Below, piece after piece: positions 19,900-30,696 of a stretch of 64,000 bases of DNA (positions within the stretch are counted from its first letter, which is position 1; every line of letters begins with the position of its first letter). The position numbers and the translations under genes are program-made. Under the pieces are notes generated by a model. That model ran no database searches. It saw only the letters and a list, made by a program, of their open reading frames with translations, and was not told the DNA's origin. Source of the stretch: an uncultured Pseudomonadales bacterium (GTDB lineage Bacteria; Pseudomonadota; Gammaproteobacteria; Pseudomonadales; Porticoccaceae); the NCBI GenBank assembly GCA_943788445.1, contig CALSQH010000003.1, positions 983,628-1,047,627 of the forward strand, given 5' to 3'.

Positions 19900-21222
19900 T
19901 TAACGAGCTCTTATTAAAGACAATAACTGAAAGCCCTTGAGTACGTTGAGCGCCTCGTAGAGTTGATTGTCATCTATGAGATCTTCTTCAGGTTCGGCTA
20001 GGCTTTCGCTATTGGGATTAGTCTGTTGCAAATGCCCTTCCAAGTCTGCCTCGCGAACAGTGTTGCGGCGTTGATATCGACGAATTTCTGCTGGCTCAAC
20101 AATAATATCTGGAACAATGCCCTCGGCCTGAATTGAGCGGCCATTGGGGGTGAAGTAGCGCGCCGTGGTGAGTTTTACCGCGCGGCCATCCCCGAGAGGA
20201 ATCACGGTTTGCACAGACCCTTTGCCGAAGCTTTGGGTGCCAATAATAGCTGCGCGCCGATGGTCTTGTAGTGCCCCAGCGACGATTTCTGAAGCAGATG
20301 CACTGCCGCCATTGATCAATACCACAATAGGTATGCCTTCCAATATATCGCCGCTGCTGGCTTGAAAGCGGCTGTTGGCACTGGGTAATCGACCCTCGGT
20401 GTAAACAACGGTGCCGCCATCTAGCACTGCATCGGAGATTTCCACGGATGCAGGTACCAGACCACCGGGATTATTGCGCAAATCAATAATCACGCCTTTT
20501 AGGGGTGTCTCCTTTGTCTGAAGATCGAGCAGTTCATTTTTGAAGTCGTCACCAGAGCTGGTTTGGAATTGCGATATTCGTACATAGCCATAACCGGGCT
20601 CGAGTATTCGACTGCGCACCGAGCTAAGTTGAATAGTGTCTCTGACAATTGTAAATTCAATTGGCGCCTCTTCATCCTCACGCAGCACCATAAGATTGAT
20701 ACTGGTGCCCTTCTCACCGCGCAGTTTATCGATTGCCTTTTGCAGCGCCATACCGCGCACTGGTACGCCGTCCACCTCGACAATTAGATCGCCTGCTTTA
20801 ATGCCGGCTTTTGCTGCGGGGGTATCGTCTATGGGTGAGATGATCTTAATCATGCCGCGTTCAGCACCAACCTCGAGGCCGAGACCGCCATACTCACCGC
20901 TGGCAGATTCCTGAAGCTCGCCATAGTCCGATTCATTTAAATAGGCTGAATGAGGGTCTAGCTCTAGCAATAAGCCGGCAATGGCATTTTCCAATAATTC
21001 GGTATCTGTCACCTCTTCAACATAGCCGCGACGGATCTGCTCAAAAACCTGAGTGAATAGACGAAGTTCCCTCAGTGGCAGCCTTTCTTCGGGCTGGGCT
21101 TTATCGGTGCTGAGCTCCTCTGTGCCGAGTTCGTCTAAGTTAGTCTGCTGCGCTGAGAGTGTGCAACTTATTAAAAGAATAATAGAGACTATAAAGGCGC
21201 GAACTGAATAATGTTTAAGCAT
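19900..21222 (-). CDS. ctpA: C-terminal processing peptidase (S41 family)
   Basis: Periplasmic serine protease with a Ser/Lys dyad. A signal peptide (LISCTLSAQQ) is followed by an N-terminal helical region, a PDZ domain (GGLGLEVGAERGMIKII ... AGIKAGDLIVEVDG) and the S41 core. The nucleophile is in GGSASASEIVAGALQ and the lysine in GTQSFGKGSVQT. The order gpmI-envC-ctpA matches Pseudomonas. CtpA proteins there cut murein hydrolases, which fits the neighbouring EnvC-type activator. Confidence 0.94.
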   Translation of the reverse strand: MLKHYSVRAFIVSIILLISCTLSAQQTNLDELGTEELSTDKAQPEERLPLRELRLFTQVFEQIRRGYVEEVTDTELLENAIAGLLLELDPHSAYLNESDYGELQESASGEYGGLGLEVGAERGMIKIISPIDDTPAAKAGIKAGDLIVEVDGVPVRGMALQKAIDKLRGEKGTSINLMVLREDEEAPIEFTIVRDTIQLSSVRSRILEPGYGYVRISQFQTSSGDDFKNELLDLQTKETPLKGVIIDLRNNPGGLVPASVEISDAVLDGGTVVYTEGRLPSANSRFQASSGDILEGIPIVVLINGGSASASEIVAGALQDHRRAAIIGTQSFGKGSVQTVIPLGDGRAVKLTTARYFTPNGRSIQAEGIVPDIIVEPAEIRRYQRRNTVREADLEGHLQQTNPNSESLAEPEEDLIDDNQLYEALNVLKGFQLLSLIRAR

Positions 21223-21335
21223 GGAATTTTTCCTTGTGGCACATTTTTCTGAATTTACCTGCGGTTGGATATCCTGCGATTAGATCAAATAGTGGCAGGT
21301 CAGTTGCATATAAGGGTGGTAATATTTTTAGTCAG

Positions 21336-22496
21336 TTAACGTTTCCCGAGCCATATTTGCGGATCTGCCGGCTGGCCTTGCTTGCGGATCTCGAAATACA
21401 GTGCCGGCTTATCCAAGCCTCCAGTATCGCCGGCGCGGGCAATAGTCTCGTTGCTCAGCACCCAGTCGCCAGTATCTTTAAGTAACTCTTGATTGTGGGC
21501 GTAAAGCGTCATATAACCATCGCCATGGTTGAGAATAATTAATAGTCCAAAACCGCGCAGGTAGTTGGAGAAAATCACATGCCCATCGTGAACCGCATTG
21601 ACGGATTCACCGGACTTGGCGCCAATCATCCACCCTTCCCAGCGCAGTGAGCCACTGCGCTGACTGCCGTAACTATGGGCAACTCTGCCTTTTAGGGGCC
21701 ATTGTAAAAGACCTTTTTGTGAGACAAAGCTGCGCCCACTGGGTGGTGCAGAAAGGACTATTTGACTGACAGCATCCTCTACTGCATTAAACAGTTCTTC
21801 TAACTCAGCGCGGTCTTTAATGAGCTTATCCAGCTTTGATTTGTCGCTTTGCATTGAGATATTTAATTTTTTTAGCGTCGCTGAACGACGTTCACTCACC
21901 GCTAATAATTGATTCTGATCTCTGACTAAATCTTTTTTTGCACTATCCAGCAAGAGCTTTTGTTGAGTGACCTCGGTCATCAGTGCTGAGAGCTGTTCGA
22001 CATCAGAAATATAGGTTTCGATTTTTTGATTGCGGGCCTCAAGAAAATAGCTGTAGTACTTAAATAGTCGCGACAACTGTTGAGGATCTTCTTGATTTAA
22101 GAGTAGTTTTATTGGCTCTTGATCGCCGAGTTTATAGGCGGCGGCCAGATGCTCAGTGATCGCGGAATTTTGGTTTTTGATGTTTTTTTGCAGGTCTCGC
22201 TGTTGCTTTTCGAGCGTCGTTAAGCGGTTGTTGCGGTGGTTGATTTTACTGGTTAGCTGGCGAATGCTCTTGCCGGTTTTCGCCGCTTCCACCTCAACCT
22301 TTTTCAGCGCATTAACCAGAGTGTTTTTCTCTTGGTTGCGTTTGTCTAGGCGTTTTTCGAGGGCGCTGATAGAGCGTTTTAACTTGTCGAGCTTGGCTTT
22401 TTCTTGGTCTTTGCCGGCAGCCAAGACAGCGCTAGAAAAAATCAGCAATAAAACCGAGCAAAGCGCCACAAGTCTTATTGCCGATAATTTTTTCAT
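21336..22496 (-). CDS. envC: Murein hydrolase activator EnvC
   Basis: Periplasmic FtsEX-linked activator of septal amidases. A signal peptide (SSAVLAAGKD) is followed by about 200 residues of coiled coil rich in Lys, Gln and Leu, then a C-terminal LytM domain from about 265. The LytM zinc ligands are lost: the usual HxxxD position reads RWEGWMIGA, and the final HxH strand reads LYFEIR. This is the known non-catalytic form of EnvC activators. It lies between gpmI (59 bp) and ctpA (113 bp). Confidence 0.93.
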   Translation of the reverse strand: MKKLSAIRLVALCSVLLLIFSSAVLAAGKDQEKAKLDKLKRSISALEKRLDKRNQEKNTLVNALKKVEVEAAKTGKSIRQLTSKINHRNNRLTTLEKQQRDLQKNIKNQNSAITEHLAAAYKLGDQEPIKLLLNQEDPQQLSRLFKYYSYFLEARNQKIETYISDVEQLSALMTEVTQQKLLLDSAKKDLVRDQNQLLAVSERRSATLKKLNISMQSDKSKLDKLIKDRAELEELFNAVEDAVSQIVLSAPPSGRSFVSQKGLLQWPLKGRVAHSYGSQRSGSLRWEGWMIGAKSGESVNAVHDGHVIFSNYLRGFGLLIILNHGDGYMTLYAHNQELLKDTGDWVLSNETIARAGDTGGLDKPALYFEIRKQGQPADPQIWLGKR

Positions 22497-22555
22497 TATT
22501 GAATTCTCACTATTTGGCTCTCGTTAAGGGGTGCTAACCAAAGGCCACTCATTAC

Positions 22556-24103
22556 TTAGCTTTCATTGATCAAGGATCGACCAGTCATTTCTGCTGGCTG
22601 TGCCAGACCCATCAGTGCAAGCATAGTCGGTGCGATATCTGCCAGAGAACCATCGCTATCCAGCGTCAGAGTGCGATCGCCCACATAGACTAGCGGTACT
22701 GGCAGAGTCGTATGTTGAGTGTGCGGCTGGTGATTGGTTTCGTCGAACATCTCTTCTACATTGCCGTGATCCGCAGTAATTAGAATCTCGCCGCCGGCCT
22801 GCTGAGTGGCTGCAATAATTCGCTCTAGACACCAGTCAATCGTTTCAACCGCTTTGATCGATGCCTCGTAACTGCCGGTGTGCCCAACCTGATCACAGTT
22901 GGCATAGTTGCAAATAATCGTATCAAACTTACCTGAGTTAATGGCTTCGGAAAGCTTCTCGGTGACTTCTCTGGCGCTCATCTCGGGCACAGTGTCATAG
23001 GTAGGTACATCTGGAGACGGAATCAGAATGCGCTCTTCGCCTTCATAGAGTGATTCCTTGCCGCCACTGAAAAAGAATGTCACATGGGCATACTTTTCAG
23101 TCTCGGCAATACGCAGCTGTTTTTTGCCCTGACTGGATAAATAGTCGCCCATTGAATTGACCAGAGAGATCGGCGGATAGGCGATGGGTGCATCAATATT
23201 AGATTGATATTCTGTGGTCATTACAAAGCTGGAAAGTGCTGGCGTACCCACGCGTTCAAAGCCATCAAAGACTGTGTCCGTTAAGGCGTGAGCTAATTCA
23301 CGGGCGCGGTCGGGGCGGAAGTTCATAAAGATAACCGCATCGCCATCTTCCATTTGCACGGGTGATTCGTCTTCACCACAGATAGTGGTGGCATGGACAA
23401 ATTCATCGTTTTCATCGCGCTGGTAGGCATTATTCAGTGCCGCGATAGGATCTGTCGCGGTAAAGGGTGCTTCACCCGCAGTGATTAAATTGTACGCTTC
23501 AGCAACGCGATCCCAGCGATTGTCGCGATCCAGCGCATAAAAGCGCCCGCAGACAGTGGCTATTTTACCAACGCCTGCTTTAGCAAAAACTGCCTGGGTT
23601 TTTTCCAGTGAAGGTAGAGCGCTGCGCGGAGGGCAGTCGCGACCATCGAGGAAGGCGTGCAGATAGATTTTTTCTGCACCGCGCTGAGCAGCCATTTCGA
23701 TCATCGCATTGATATGATTTTCGTGGCTGTGAACACCACCAGGCGAAAGCAGGCCCATAATATGCACCGCTTTACCCGCAGCTTGTGCCTTATCAATAGC
23801 ATCGCAGTAAGCTGGGTTAGTGAAAAAGTCACCATCGGCAATCGCTTTATTGATGCGGGTAAAGTTTTGATAGACCACTCGTCCAGCACCCAATGTCATA
23901 TGACCCACTTCGGAATTACCCATCTGACCCTCGGGTAGACCAACGGCCATGCCGGAGGTGTGAATCAATGTTTTTGGATTGTTATTCCACAGCGACTGCC
24001 ACACTGGGGCATCGGCATTTTTAATCGCGTTATGTTTTACATCATCGCTATATCCAAAGCCGTCGAGGATAAGCAGTACCAGAGGTTTTTTTTGTTCGGT
24101 CAT
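22556..24103 (-). CDS. gpmI: 2,3-bisphosphoglycerate-independent phosphoglycerate mutase
   Basis: Mn-dependent interconversion of 3- and 2-phosphoglycerate in glycolysis/gluconeogenesis. The 515 aa have the alkaline-phosphatase-type opening [12 protein letters not shown] and the phosphorylated serine in [16 protein letters not shown]. Later metal ligands are in [12 protein letters not shown] and [11 protein letters not shown]. It is the first gene of the leftward gpmI-envC-ctpA set. Confidence 0.97.
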   Translation of the reverse strand: MTEQKKPLVLLILDGFGYSDDVKHNAIKNADAPVWQSLWNNNPKTLIHTSGMAVGLPEGQMGNSEVGHMTLGAGRVVYQNFTRINKAIADGDFFTNPAYCDAIDKAQAAGKAVHIMGLLSPGGVHSHENHINAMIEMAAQRGAEKIYLHAFLDGRDCPPRSALPSLEKTQAVFAKAGVGKIATVCGRFYALDRDNRWDRVAEAYNLITAGEAPFTATDPIAALNNAYQRDENDEFVHATTICGEDESPVQMEDGDAVIFMNFRPDRARELAHALTDTVFDGFERVGTPALSSFVMTTEYQSNIDAPIAYPPISLVNSMGDYLSSQGKKQLRIAETEKYAHVTFFFSGGKESLYEGEERILIPSPDVPTYDTVPEMSAREVTEKLSEAINSGKFDTIICNYANCDQVGHTGSYEASIKAVETIDWCLERIIAATQQAGGEILITADHGNVEEMFDETNHQPHTQHTTLPVPLVYVGDRTLTLDSDGSLADIAPTMLALMGLAQPAEMTGRSLINES

Positions 24104-24196
24104 GAGTGCAGTCTGAAGTTAGAAACGATGAGTGGATTTTAAAGGCAAGTGGCGCAATACGCTATGTTCACAGGGCAATTAACCTAAAAGGAGATG

Positions 24197-24223
24197 AATT
24201 TGCCGATAAATTTCCGGCAAATT
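24197..24223. other. Inverted repeat downstream of uup
   Basis: AATTTGCCG and CGGCAAATT form a 9-bp perfect stem with a 9-nt loop between the uup stop and gpmI start. There is no strong T-run on the uup (minus) side, so a terminator function is only possible. Confidence 0.35.
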
Positions 24224-24248
24224 CCAACTCTTAAGAGAAATTGCGTGC

Positions 24249-26150
24249 TTATTGAGCTTCCAAAAGCTCCCAACGCTCATAGCAATGGTTAAGCTGCTGT
24301 TGCAGGTCGCCTAGGTTTTTTTCAATCGCTGCAGTTATAGAGCGCTCAGACTGATAAAAGTCCGCTTGATTCATCTGCTCAGAAATTTCGCCGATCTCAG
24401 TTTCCAAACGCTCGATCTCTGCAGGCAACATATCTAATTCACGCTGTACTTTGTAGGAGCGTTTCTTGGTCGCCGCCGGTGTTGTTTCCTGCGCTTTGTC
24501 CTGAGTTATAGTCGACGCATTTACTTTCGCAGCTATCTCGACTTTGCGCTGGCGCAACCAGTCGTCATAGCCGCCGATATATTGGTTGATCACTGCATTG
24601 CCCTCAAAGACCAGCGTGCTTGTGACCACATTATTCAAAAAGGCGCGGTCGTGACTCACTAGCAAGATTGTTCCCTTGTAGTCGATTAATAGTTCTTCGA
24701 GCAGGTCGAGGGTATCTATATCCAAGTCGTTGGTTGGCTCATCGAGTACCAGAATATTTGACGGCTGAGTAAATAGCTTGGCCAGCAATAGACGATTGCG
24801 TTCTCCGCCAGAAAGCGCACTGACCGGTTGACGACAGCGGTCGGGGCTAAAGAGAAAATCCTGTAGATAGCTGATAACGTGTCGCGATTTGCCGCCAATT
24901 TCGAGCATATCGCGCCCACCGGAGACATTGTCTTGAACGGTTTTTGACTCGTCCAGTGCCGAGCGATATTGATCGAAGTAGGCAATATTAAGATTGGTAC
25001 CGGTTTTAACCGTACCCGTTTGAGGCTCCAGCTGACCGAGTAGTATTTTGAGTAGTGTGGTTTTACCCACACCATTGCGACCGATCAGGCCGACCTTATC
25101 GCCGCGCTGTATCAGCGTTGAGAAAGATTTAACGACTTCATTACCGGCCGCATTGCCATCATCAAACGCGAAGTTAATATTCTCCGCTTCAGCGACAATT
25201 TTACCGGACTTCTCGGCCTGCTGAATATCCATCTTCGCCGTGCCCTGCTGCTTGCGACGATTGGCATATTCGCTACGCAATGCTTCTAGTGCTCTAACAC
25301 GACCCTCATTGCGGGTGCGGCGCGCTTTAATACCCTGACGAATCCACACTTCCTCTTGTGAAAGGCGTTTATCAAATAGCGCGTTGTGCCTGTCTTCGAT
25401 TTCAAGCATATCTTTCTTACGTTGGATGTAAGTGGCGTAATTGCAGTCAAATTCGGCGATCTTGCCGCGATCTATCTCAACAAATCGAGTGGCAAGATTA
25501 TCCATAAAGCGCCGGTCGTGGCTTATAAAGAGTAGCGCGCCCTCCCACTTAAGCAAAAACTGCTCAACCCACTTAATCGCTTCGATATCCAAATGGTTAG
25601 TTGGCTCATCGAGCAGCAGCAGGTCTGGTTTGCTGACCAGGGCGCGAGCCAAGAGTACTCGGCGCTTATAACCGCCGGACAAACTGGAGATATCGACATC
25701 CGGATCTAAATCCATTTTGGTTACTATAGCTTCAACCCGCTGATTGATATCCCAGCCATCGACACGCTCAAGTTCGCTCTGACATTCTTCGAGATCGCGC
25801 ATCACTGTGTCGGTGGGATTAGTGCCGAGTTCAAGAATAAGGTGATGGTAGCGGACAGCCAGCTGTCCCTCGGCACCGAGACCTTCAGCGATCACATCAA
25901 AAACTGAACCCACTGCATCCTGAGGAACCGACTGTTCCAATTGGGCAATTTTTACTCCGGCTGCACGTTTAAGCACGCCATCATCAGCAATGACTTGGCC
26001 GGTAAGAATTTTTAACAGAGTGGACTTTCCCGCCCCGTTACGGCCGATCAGGCAGACGCGCTCGCCCGGTTCAATAACCAGATTGATATGGTCAATTAGC
26101 GGCGGCTGGCCATAGCTAAGAAAGATGTCCTGCAGAGTGACAAGTGGCAT
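24249..26150 (-). CDS. uup: ABC-F ATPase Uup
   Basis: Cytoplasmic ABC-F protein acting on ribosomes, with roles in ribosome assembly and transposon precise excision. Its 633 aa contain two ABC domains. The first has GRNGAGKST, LSGGYKRRVLLARAL and LLLDEPTNHLD; the second has GRNGVGKTT, LSGGERNRLLLAKL and LVLDEPTNDLD. A C-terminal coiled-coil DNA-binding domain is present (about 555-633), which separates Uup from EttA/YheS. It is 21 bp downstream of the RND exporter and probably cotranscribed. Confidence 0.95.
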   Translation of the reverse strand: MPLVTLQDIFLSYGQPPLIDHINLVIEPGERVCLIGRNGAGKSTLLKILTGQVIADDGVLKRAAGVKIAQLEQSVPQDAVGSVFDVIAEGLGAEGQLAVRYHHLILELGTNPTDTVMRDLEECQSELERVDGWDINQRVEAIVTKMDLDPDVDISSLSGGYKRRVLLARALVSKPDLLLLDEPTNHLDIEAIKWVEQFLLKWEGALLFISHDRRFMDNLATRFVEIDRGKIAEFDCNYATYIQRKKDMLEIEDRHNALFDKRLSQEEVWIRQGIKARRTRNEGRVRALEALRSEYANRRKQQGTAKMDIQQAEKSGKIVAEAENINFAFDDGNAAGNEVVKSFSTLIQRGDKVGLIGRNGVGKTTLLKILLGQLEPQTGTVKTGTNLNIAYFDQYRSALDESKTVQDNVSGGRDMLEIGGKSRHVISYLQDFLFSPDRCRQPVSALSGGERNRLLLAKLFTQPSNILVLDEPTNDLDIDTLDLLEELLIDYKGTILLVSHDRAFLNNVVTSTLVFEGNAVINQYIGGYDDWLRQRKVEIAAKVNASTITQDKAQETTPAATKKRSYKVQRELDMLPAEIERLETEIGEISEQMNQADFYQSERSITAAIEKNLGDLQQQLNHCYERWELLEAQ

Positions 26151-26171
26151 AAGGTTATTGGTTATCCAAAA

Positions 26172-27173
26172 TTAAGTGTTGGTTTTAGCGTCAGGGCCCA
26201 AGGGCTTAGTCATCAAAATCAGCTTGGGTAAAAGAGTCATCGAGCCGAGCAGAGCAGCAGTCATTGCCAGTCCAGTCAGCAGGCCAAAATAAATCGATGG
26301 AATAAAGTTTGATAGTGCCAGTATCGAGAAGCCGACAATAATCGTAATTGCGGTGTAAAACAGCGCCAAGCCGATACTGGCGTGGGCTCTGTGCATCGAG
26401 GCAATATAGTTGCCATCGACGGCAAATTCACGGCTGAATCTGGTGATGTAATGGATCGCGTGGTCGACGCCAATCCCCACGGTAATGGCCGCAATAGTAA
26501 TGGTCATCATATCCAGAGGTATCCCGCTTATGCCCATGCCGCCAAGGACAATTCCCGCCGCCAAAAAGTTGGGCAAAATCGCAATAACCGAAATCTTAAT
26601 CGAACGGAACAGCACCAAAAACATCAGCATAATGCCGACAAAAACCGCACCCAGGGTGAGAATCTGCGATTTATACAGACTCTGGAGCATATTGTTATAC
26701 AGCACCAACAAACCGGTAAAGCGGATATCTTCACTGGCGATGCCCACCTCATTAACGGCGTAATCACGGATTTTTTCCAGTAGGTCAGCGCGGCGCAACA
26801 GCCCCTCGGTTTCCATGGCGCGCAACTGAATGCGTGTCTCATCAATATCTTCGATTAAGTAGGGCGCAACCATCTGCTGATATATCTCATCGCCAAAGCT
26901 CTTGCGCATAAAGGCAATTTCAAAATCATTTAGCTTATGGCCGCTAAGATCACTGGCGACATCATAGATCTGCACCAGTGAGCTCACCTTGCCCACTTCT
27001 GGTTGGGCTTCGAGGAATGCTTGCAACTTGGCTAGATCGGCGAGACCGGTTGAAGTAAACCAATAGGTATCTTTAAGCTCTGCGGGCGCGCCCTCGCCAA
27101 AGGGATCGGCATCGCTATCAAAGGAATCAAAGCCATCGCCATACTCGTCCTCTTCTGCGTAGGTGTTTTCACG
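26172..27173 (-). pseudogene. RND/MMPL-family exporter, C-terminal part (frameshifted)
   Basis: Second part of the same exporter. It starts in frame at about 27173 with RENTYAEEDEYGDGF, still in the acidic linker. It then covers the rest of the second periplasmic domain and the TM8-12 block, with the conserved IAAITVGIGVDHAIHYITR stretch (TM10 area) and a final hydrophobic LLTGLAMTAALLGSMTLLP. The coding quality continues unbroken to the stop, which argues that the frameshift is recent or artefactual. The first ATG of this frame lies upstream in a shadow region and is not a real start. Confidence 0.78.
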
Positions 27174-28788
27174 ACTCAGCAAAAGCATCGTCACCGAACG
27201 CATCCTCTCCAAAAGCGTCATCGCCATACTCACTGTCTTCAGACACTTCAAAGCTCTGCTCAGGCTCGGCAAAGGTTGGCGCCTGCAAAATAATATCCAG
27301 TGGCGTAGTGCCGCCCAACGAGGCATCGATAATTTCCATACCCTGATAAATTTCCGTATCGCTGCGGAAGTAATCAATAAAGCGATTTTCCACCTCAAGG
27401 CGGCTAATACCGTAAATCGACAGCACGCTCAGTACGCAGGCGGTCAGCAAAACAATATTGCCATGGCGCTCGGTAAAGTTGGCAAAGACAGAGGTCAGCG
27501 AGGCGGAGTTATCATTGCCTGCACTATTTTTCCCCTTGCCAATTAGCATCATTCCCGCTGGAATAATAATAAAAGCCACCATCAGCGCGAGAGAAATACC
27601 CATAGTCATCATCCAGCCAAAATCGATGACCGGACGAATATTGCTCACCACTAGCGACATAAACGCGACGATAGTCGTCATCACTGTATACAGGCAGGGT
27701 TTCGCCATTGAGGTCACCGTGGCAATCACCAGCTGGTCTTGTGTTGCATCGGGCTGGGTGCGGTAAAGCTCTCGATAGCGCACGATCAAATGCATGGTCA
27801 GCGCCAGAGTGATAATCAAAAGCAGCGAGACAAAATTCGATGAGATAACCGTTAAACGCCAATCGATCCAGCTCAGAAAACCAAGAATAATCACCAGACA
27901 CAGCGCGCAGGTGCTCAGGGGCAGAATAACCCAGCGCAACTGCCGGAAGATAATCGCCAGCGTCACGATCACAAAGATCAAAATGCCAGTGCCAAAGATC
28001 GCCAGATCGCTTTTGATAAAATCGACCATATCTGCGGTAATCATATCTGGGCCGCCGAGGAAGATAGTCGCGCGGTCACGGTAGCCATCCATCAAGCCGC
28101 GCACATCGGCAACCAGTTGATGACTTTTAGCCGCCTTAGCCGTGCGGTAATCAAGAAATTCCTTACTTAGAAAATTCAGTTCAATCTGCTGCTCTTGGCT
28201 AAGTCCATCCGTTGACTTAATTAGCCGCAATGCGTCGCGAGCCTGCACCAGGTCGAGATACTTCTGATCCAATTCAAGGGTCGCCAACATGCCCGTGGTC
28301 TGGCCATCTTTACTTAAAATAAGGTCTTTATAGATTGGACTATTGAGAAATTCCTGACGTGCTAAATCCCGATCAACACCGGGCGACAGCAGAGTGTTGA
28401 GCTCGCCCTTTAAATCGCCAACAGAAATTTTTGGACTGTACAGCAGCGGGACATCAAGCAGCGACAGCATGCTTTCAACACCCTTAATCTCAGCCAATTC
28501 ATTGCGCAGAGAGGAGAGGGTTTGCAGGTTCTCTTCATTAAATAGATCGCCTTCTAAGGGCGAAAAGGTCACGATCAGGAAGTTATCGCTACCGTAGCGC
28601 TGCACCACCTCACGGAAGAAATTTAGGTCGTCATCATGTTCCAGCGTCAGCGAATCCGCTGAGGCATCCAGCTTAAAATTGGACAACCCAAAAGCCATGG
28701 CAACGGCAAGCGCCAAAACCATAAAAATGGCACTAAGCGGATGGCGAAGAACGGTTCTTTGATAGAGATTAAACAGTGCTGCAGACAT
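27169..28788 (-). pseudogene. RND/MMPL-family exporter, N-terminal part (frameshifted)
   Basis: First part of a 12-TM RND-superfamily transporter of the MMPL type (hydrophobe/lipid exporters). It has TM1 (FMVLALAVAMAFGL), a periplasmic domain with a VSMLS-like region, a TM2-6 block (about 255-420) and TM7, then the second periplasmic domain. The frame runs into TGA at 27169-27171 inside an acidic repeat reading DDAFGEDAFGDDAFAES. The missing half continues in the +1 frame from about 27173. Removing one base near 27170-27190 would restore one gene of roughly 870 codons. A sequence error and a true mutation are both possible. Confidence 0.8.
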
Positions 28789-28961
28789 GTAAATGTGCGT
28801 CCCTAGGGTCTATTCTAATTGTGGCGGCTATTATGCGGTGTTGGGGAGGAATATTATAGTGGGTGGCGGGTATTGGTCGGGCGCATTAAAGCGTCCGGGG
28901 TTTAATTGAGTCTATCGCCATTCTTACTTTGGGCAAAAAACTACAATATGTTTAAAGCTGC

Positions 28962-29495
28962 TTAATTCTCACAGATCGATTTGATACCTTTTGCAACCAC
29001 CACCGGCTGTTTCGAGCCGCCCTCTTGATAGCTGGTTATATCCACGGAATAACTAGTAACTAGTGGGCGAGCTTCGGTAATGGTTAATTTATATTTGCGA
29101 TCCGGTTCTACCTTAAAACCATAAAGGGTATTGCCCTTTAATCCACCGCCGGTAGCTCCAATAGCGTAATAGCCAATATTAGCGACAATATCTCCAGAGG
29201 GCAGCTTGGAAAACTGGGTTTTATTTGATCTTGTTATAGTGACCTTGCCTATTACTTGAGCGGCTTCATCTGCACAGAAAGCGGTCTTTTCATAGGTTTC
29301 TACGTAAGCGAAACCAGACATCAATGGCGGCGCATGAAGGGCTGAGAAGTTGGGAGAGCTAAAGGTTAAATCTACACTGTTTTTTAAATAGGCTTCATCG
29401 AAGCTGTTTTCAATTTGTTTATTGGATTGGCATGCACTTAAAATCATTATCGAAGTCAGCAGTAAAGTGGTTTTTACCGCTCTGGTGAATTTCAT
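28962..29495 (-). CDS. Putative lipoprotein of unknown function
   Basis: A 177-aa protein with a lipoprotein signal peptide (TTLLLTSIMILSAC, lipobox LSAC, Cys about residue 22), so it is probably anchored in the outer membrane. The mature part is mostly beta-rich with two further cysteines near Cys73 and the C-terminal CEN, which could form a disulfide. I do not recognise a family. It stands alone, 180 bp from the exporter start. Confidence 0.7.
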   Translation of the reverse strand: MKFTRAVKTTLLLTSIMILSACQSNKQIENSFDEAYLKNSVDLTFSSPNFSALHAPPLMSGFAYVETYEKTAFCADEAAQVIGKVTITRSNKTQFSKLPSGDIVANIGYYAIGATGGGLKGNTLYGFKVEPDRKYKLTITEARPLVTSYSVDITSYQEGGSKQPVVVAKGIKSICEN

Positions 29496-29767
29496 ATGAA
29501 CCTTCCTGTGTTCTTAAAATAGATTTTGGTTATACAAATATTTGATATGTAACTAAACAAGAGTTGTAGATAAGACTAGCAAAGAATTTTCCGGAAATTT
29601 AATTAATTTCAAACATGTGAGATCGAGAAGATTTGCAGCTAAATATTTATTAAACTGTGCTAAAAATCCCTGAAACCCTGTTTCAAACATTTCCTTTGCC
29701 ATAGCCATAGCCATATTAGCCCTGTCTGTGCTGATGTATAACCTACTTGCAGCATGAATGACTGAGG

Positions 29768-29778
29768 TTAGGGTCAGA
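29768..29778 (+). repeat. TTAGGGTCAGA, left copy
   Basis: An 11-bp sequence just before the stop of the autoinducer-binding gene. The same 11 bp recur at 31014-31024, beyond the XRE gene, in the same orientation. Together they bracket the two-gene accessory patch. Confidence 0.5.
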
Positions 29779-30484
29779 TTTGCACTGCTGCGGATTCGGA
29801 GTTTATTCGCGGCGCGGGGTTATGGCTTTTAAAGTTGTTTTGATAGACACGTATAGCGGTTTCTCCGAGTAAATGTAAAACCGCCCTACGGGATTCAGTA
29901 AGCGCAACAAATTCTGATGCAGTTGCTCCCTTTGCCATAAGCGAAAACAGCAGGCTGTCTTTATTGCCTGTCTCTTTGCTTTTTGTTTTTTGGGCATTTA
30001 CCTCTTTTCCGACGGGCTTGTAAGGCATCAGGTAGGCGTCGTTAAATTCGAACTTTTTATATAGAGCCAGTATTTCCCTGTTCTTGTCGAATGTTTGGGT
30101 TAGAGCGCAGACGCTATCAATGATTTGTTGGATATCTGAATGATAGAAATGGGTGGGATTATTCGCTTTGAGGTAATCCAAACCCATGTCGTACTTATAC
30201 AGCCGCTGATCCTGATAGCTAGTCAGTAGTTCTTCAGGTAATGTGGTTAAAAAGACGTGGGGTTTATGATTATGGGTAAAACCCATAAAAGCAAAGTCAG
30301 AAAATCCTAACTGATTAACGATGCTCAGCAGACGATTACTAAAATCATTGGGGGTTTTCGAGGCGACTAGCTGTTTAACAAAATCATTATGGTCGTTTAG
30401 CCCTTCCAAGCTTAGACCCTGATCAATTTCAAACCTTTGATTTGCGCCATCTGGGCAAATATTTTCCCTGTTATCTGGTTGCAT
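29774..30484 (-). CDS. LuxR-type autoinducer-binding domain protein without HTH
   Basis: A 236-aa protein whose residues about 35-180 resemble the N-terminal acyl-homoserine-lactone-binding domain of LuxR regulators. Evidence is the LSIVNQLGFSDFAFMGFT strand/helix entry, then LPEELLTSYQDQRLYKYDMGLDYLK, which parallels the WxxxY...DP region, and THFYHSD where LuxR proteins have a tryptophan. The C-terminal LuxR HTH is absent: after about residue 185 there is only a helical tail ending in PAPRINSESAAVQI. It is divergent from the XRE regulator, with 262 bp between starts. Ligand binding is inferred; some key aromatic residues differ from TraR/LuxR. Confidence 0.6.
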   Translation of the reverse strand: MQPDNRENICPDGANQRFEIDQGLSLEGLNDHNDFVKQLVASKTPNDFSNRLLSIVNQLGFSDFAFMGFTHNHKPHVFLTTLPEELLTSYQDQRLYKYDMGLDYLKANNPTHFYHSDIQQIIDSVCALTQTFDKNREILALYKKFEFNDAYLMPYKPVGKEVNAQKTKSKETGNKDSLLFSLMAKGATASEFVALTESRRAVLHLLGETAIRVYQNNFKSHNPAPRINSESAAVQI

Positions 30485-30518
30485 AATCGCTCTTTCCGTT
30501 GAGTGATGCGATCAAAAT

Positions 30519-30530
30519 ACCGTATATATG
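30519..30530. promoter_or_regulatory. ACCGTATATATG element, possible operator (copy 1)
   Basis: CCGTATATAT occurs here, 35 bp upstream of the autoinducer-binding gene start, and again at 30697-30706 upstream of the XRE gene. Two copies in one divergent region suggest a shared regulator site. They could also be AT-rich -10 elements. Confidence 0.3.
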
Positions 30531-30696
30531 CGACCAATTCAAATCATAGCTTGTCTGGACTTGATTGTGATCAAGGAAGGGTTTAATAGTTTTCGACTGC
30601 GAGGAAAAGTCTTAGCATTGGTTTGCCTAGGCGGTTTGAAAAACTTTAAATTATGCCACTCTGGGTTATCTATGAAATTGAGGAAGAATAGTAATT

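Noticed and set aside
27165..27200. Programmed +1 frameshifting in the RND exporter
   Set aside because: The site (TCG TGA A) does not resemble known slippery signals such as that of prfB, and no stimulatory element was recognised; mutation or sequence error is simpler.
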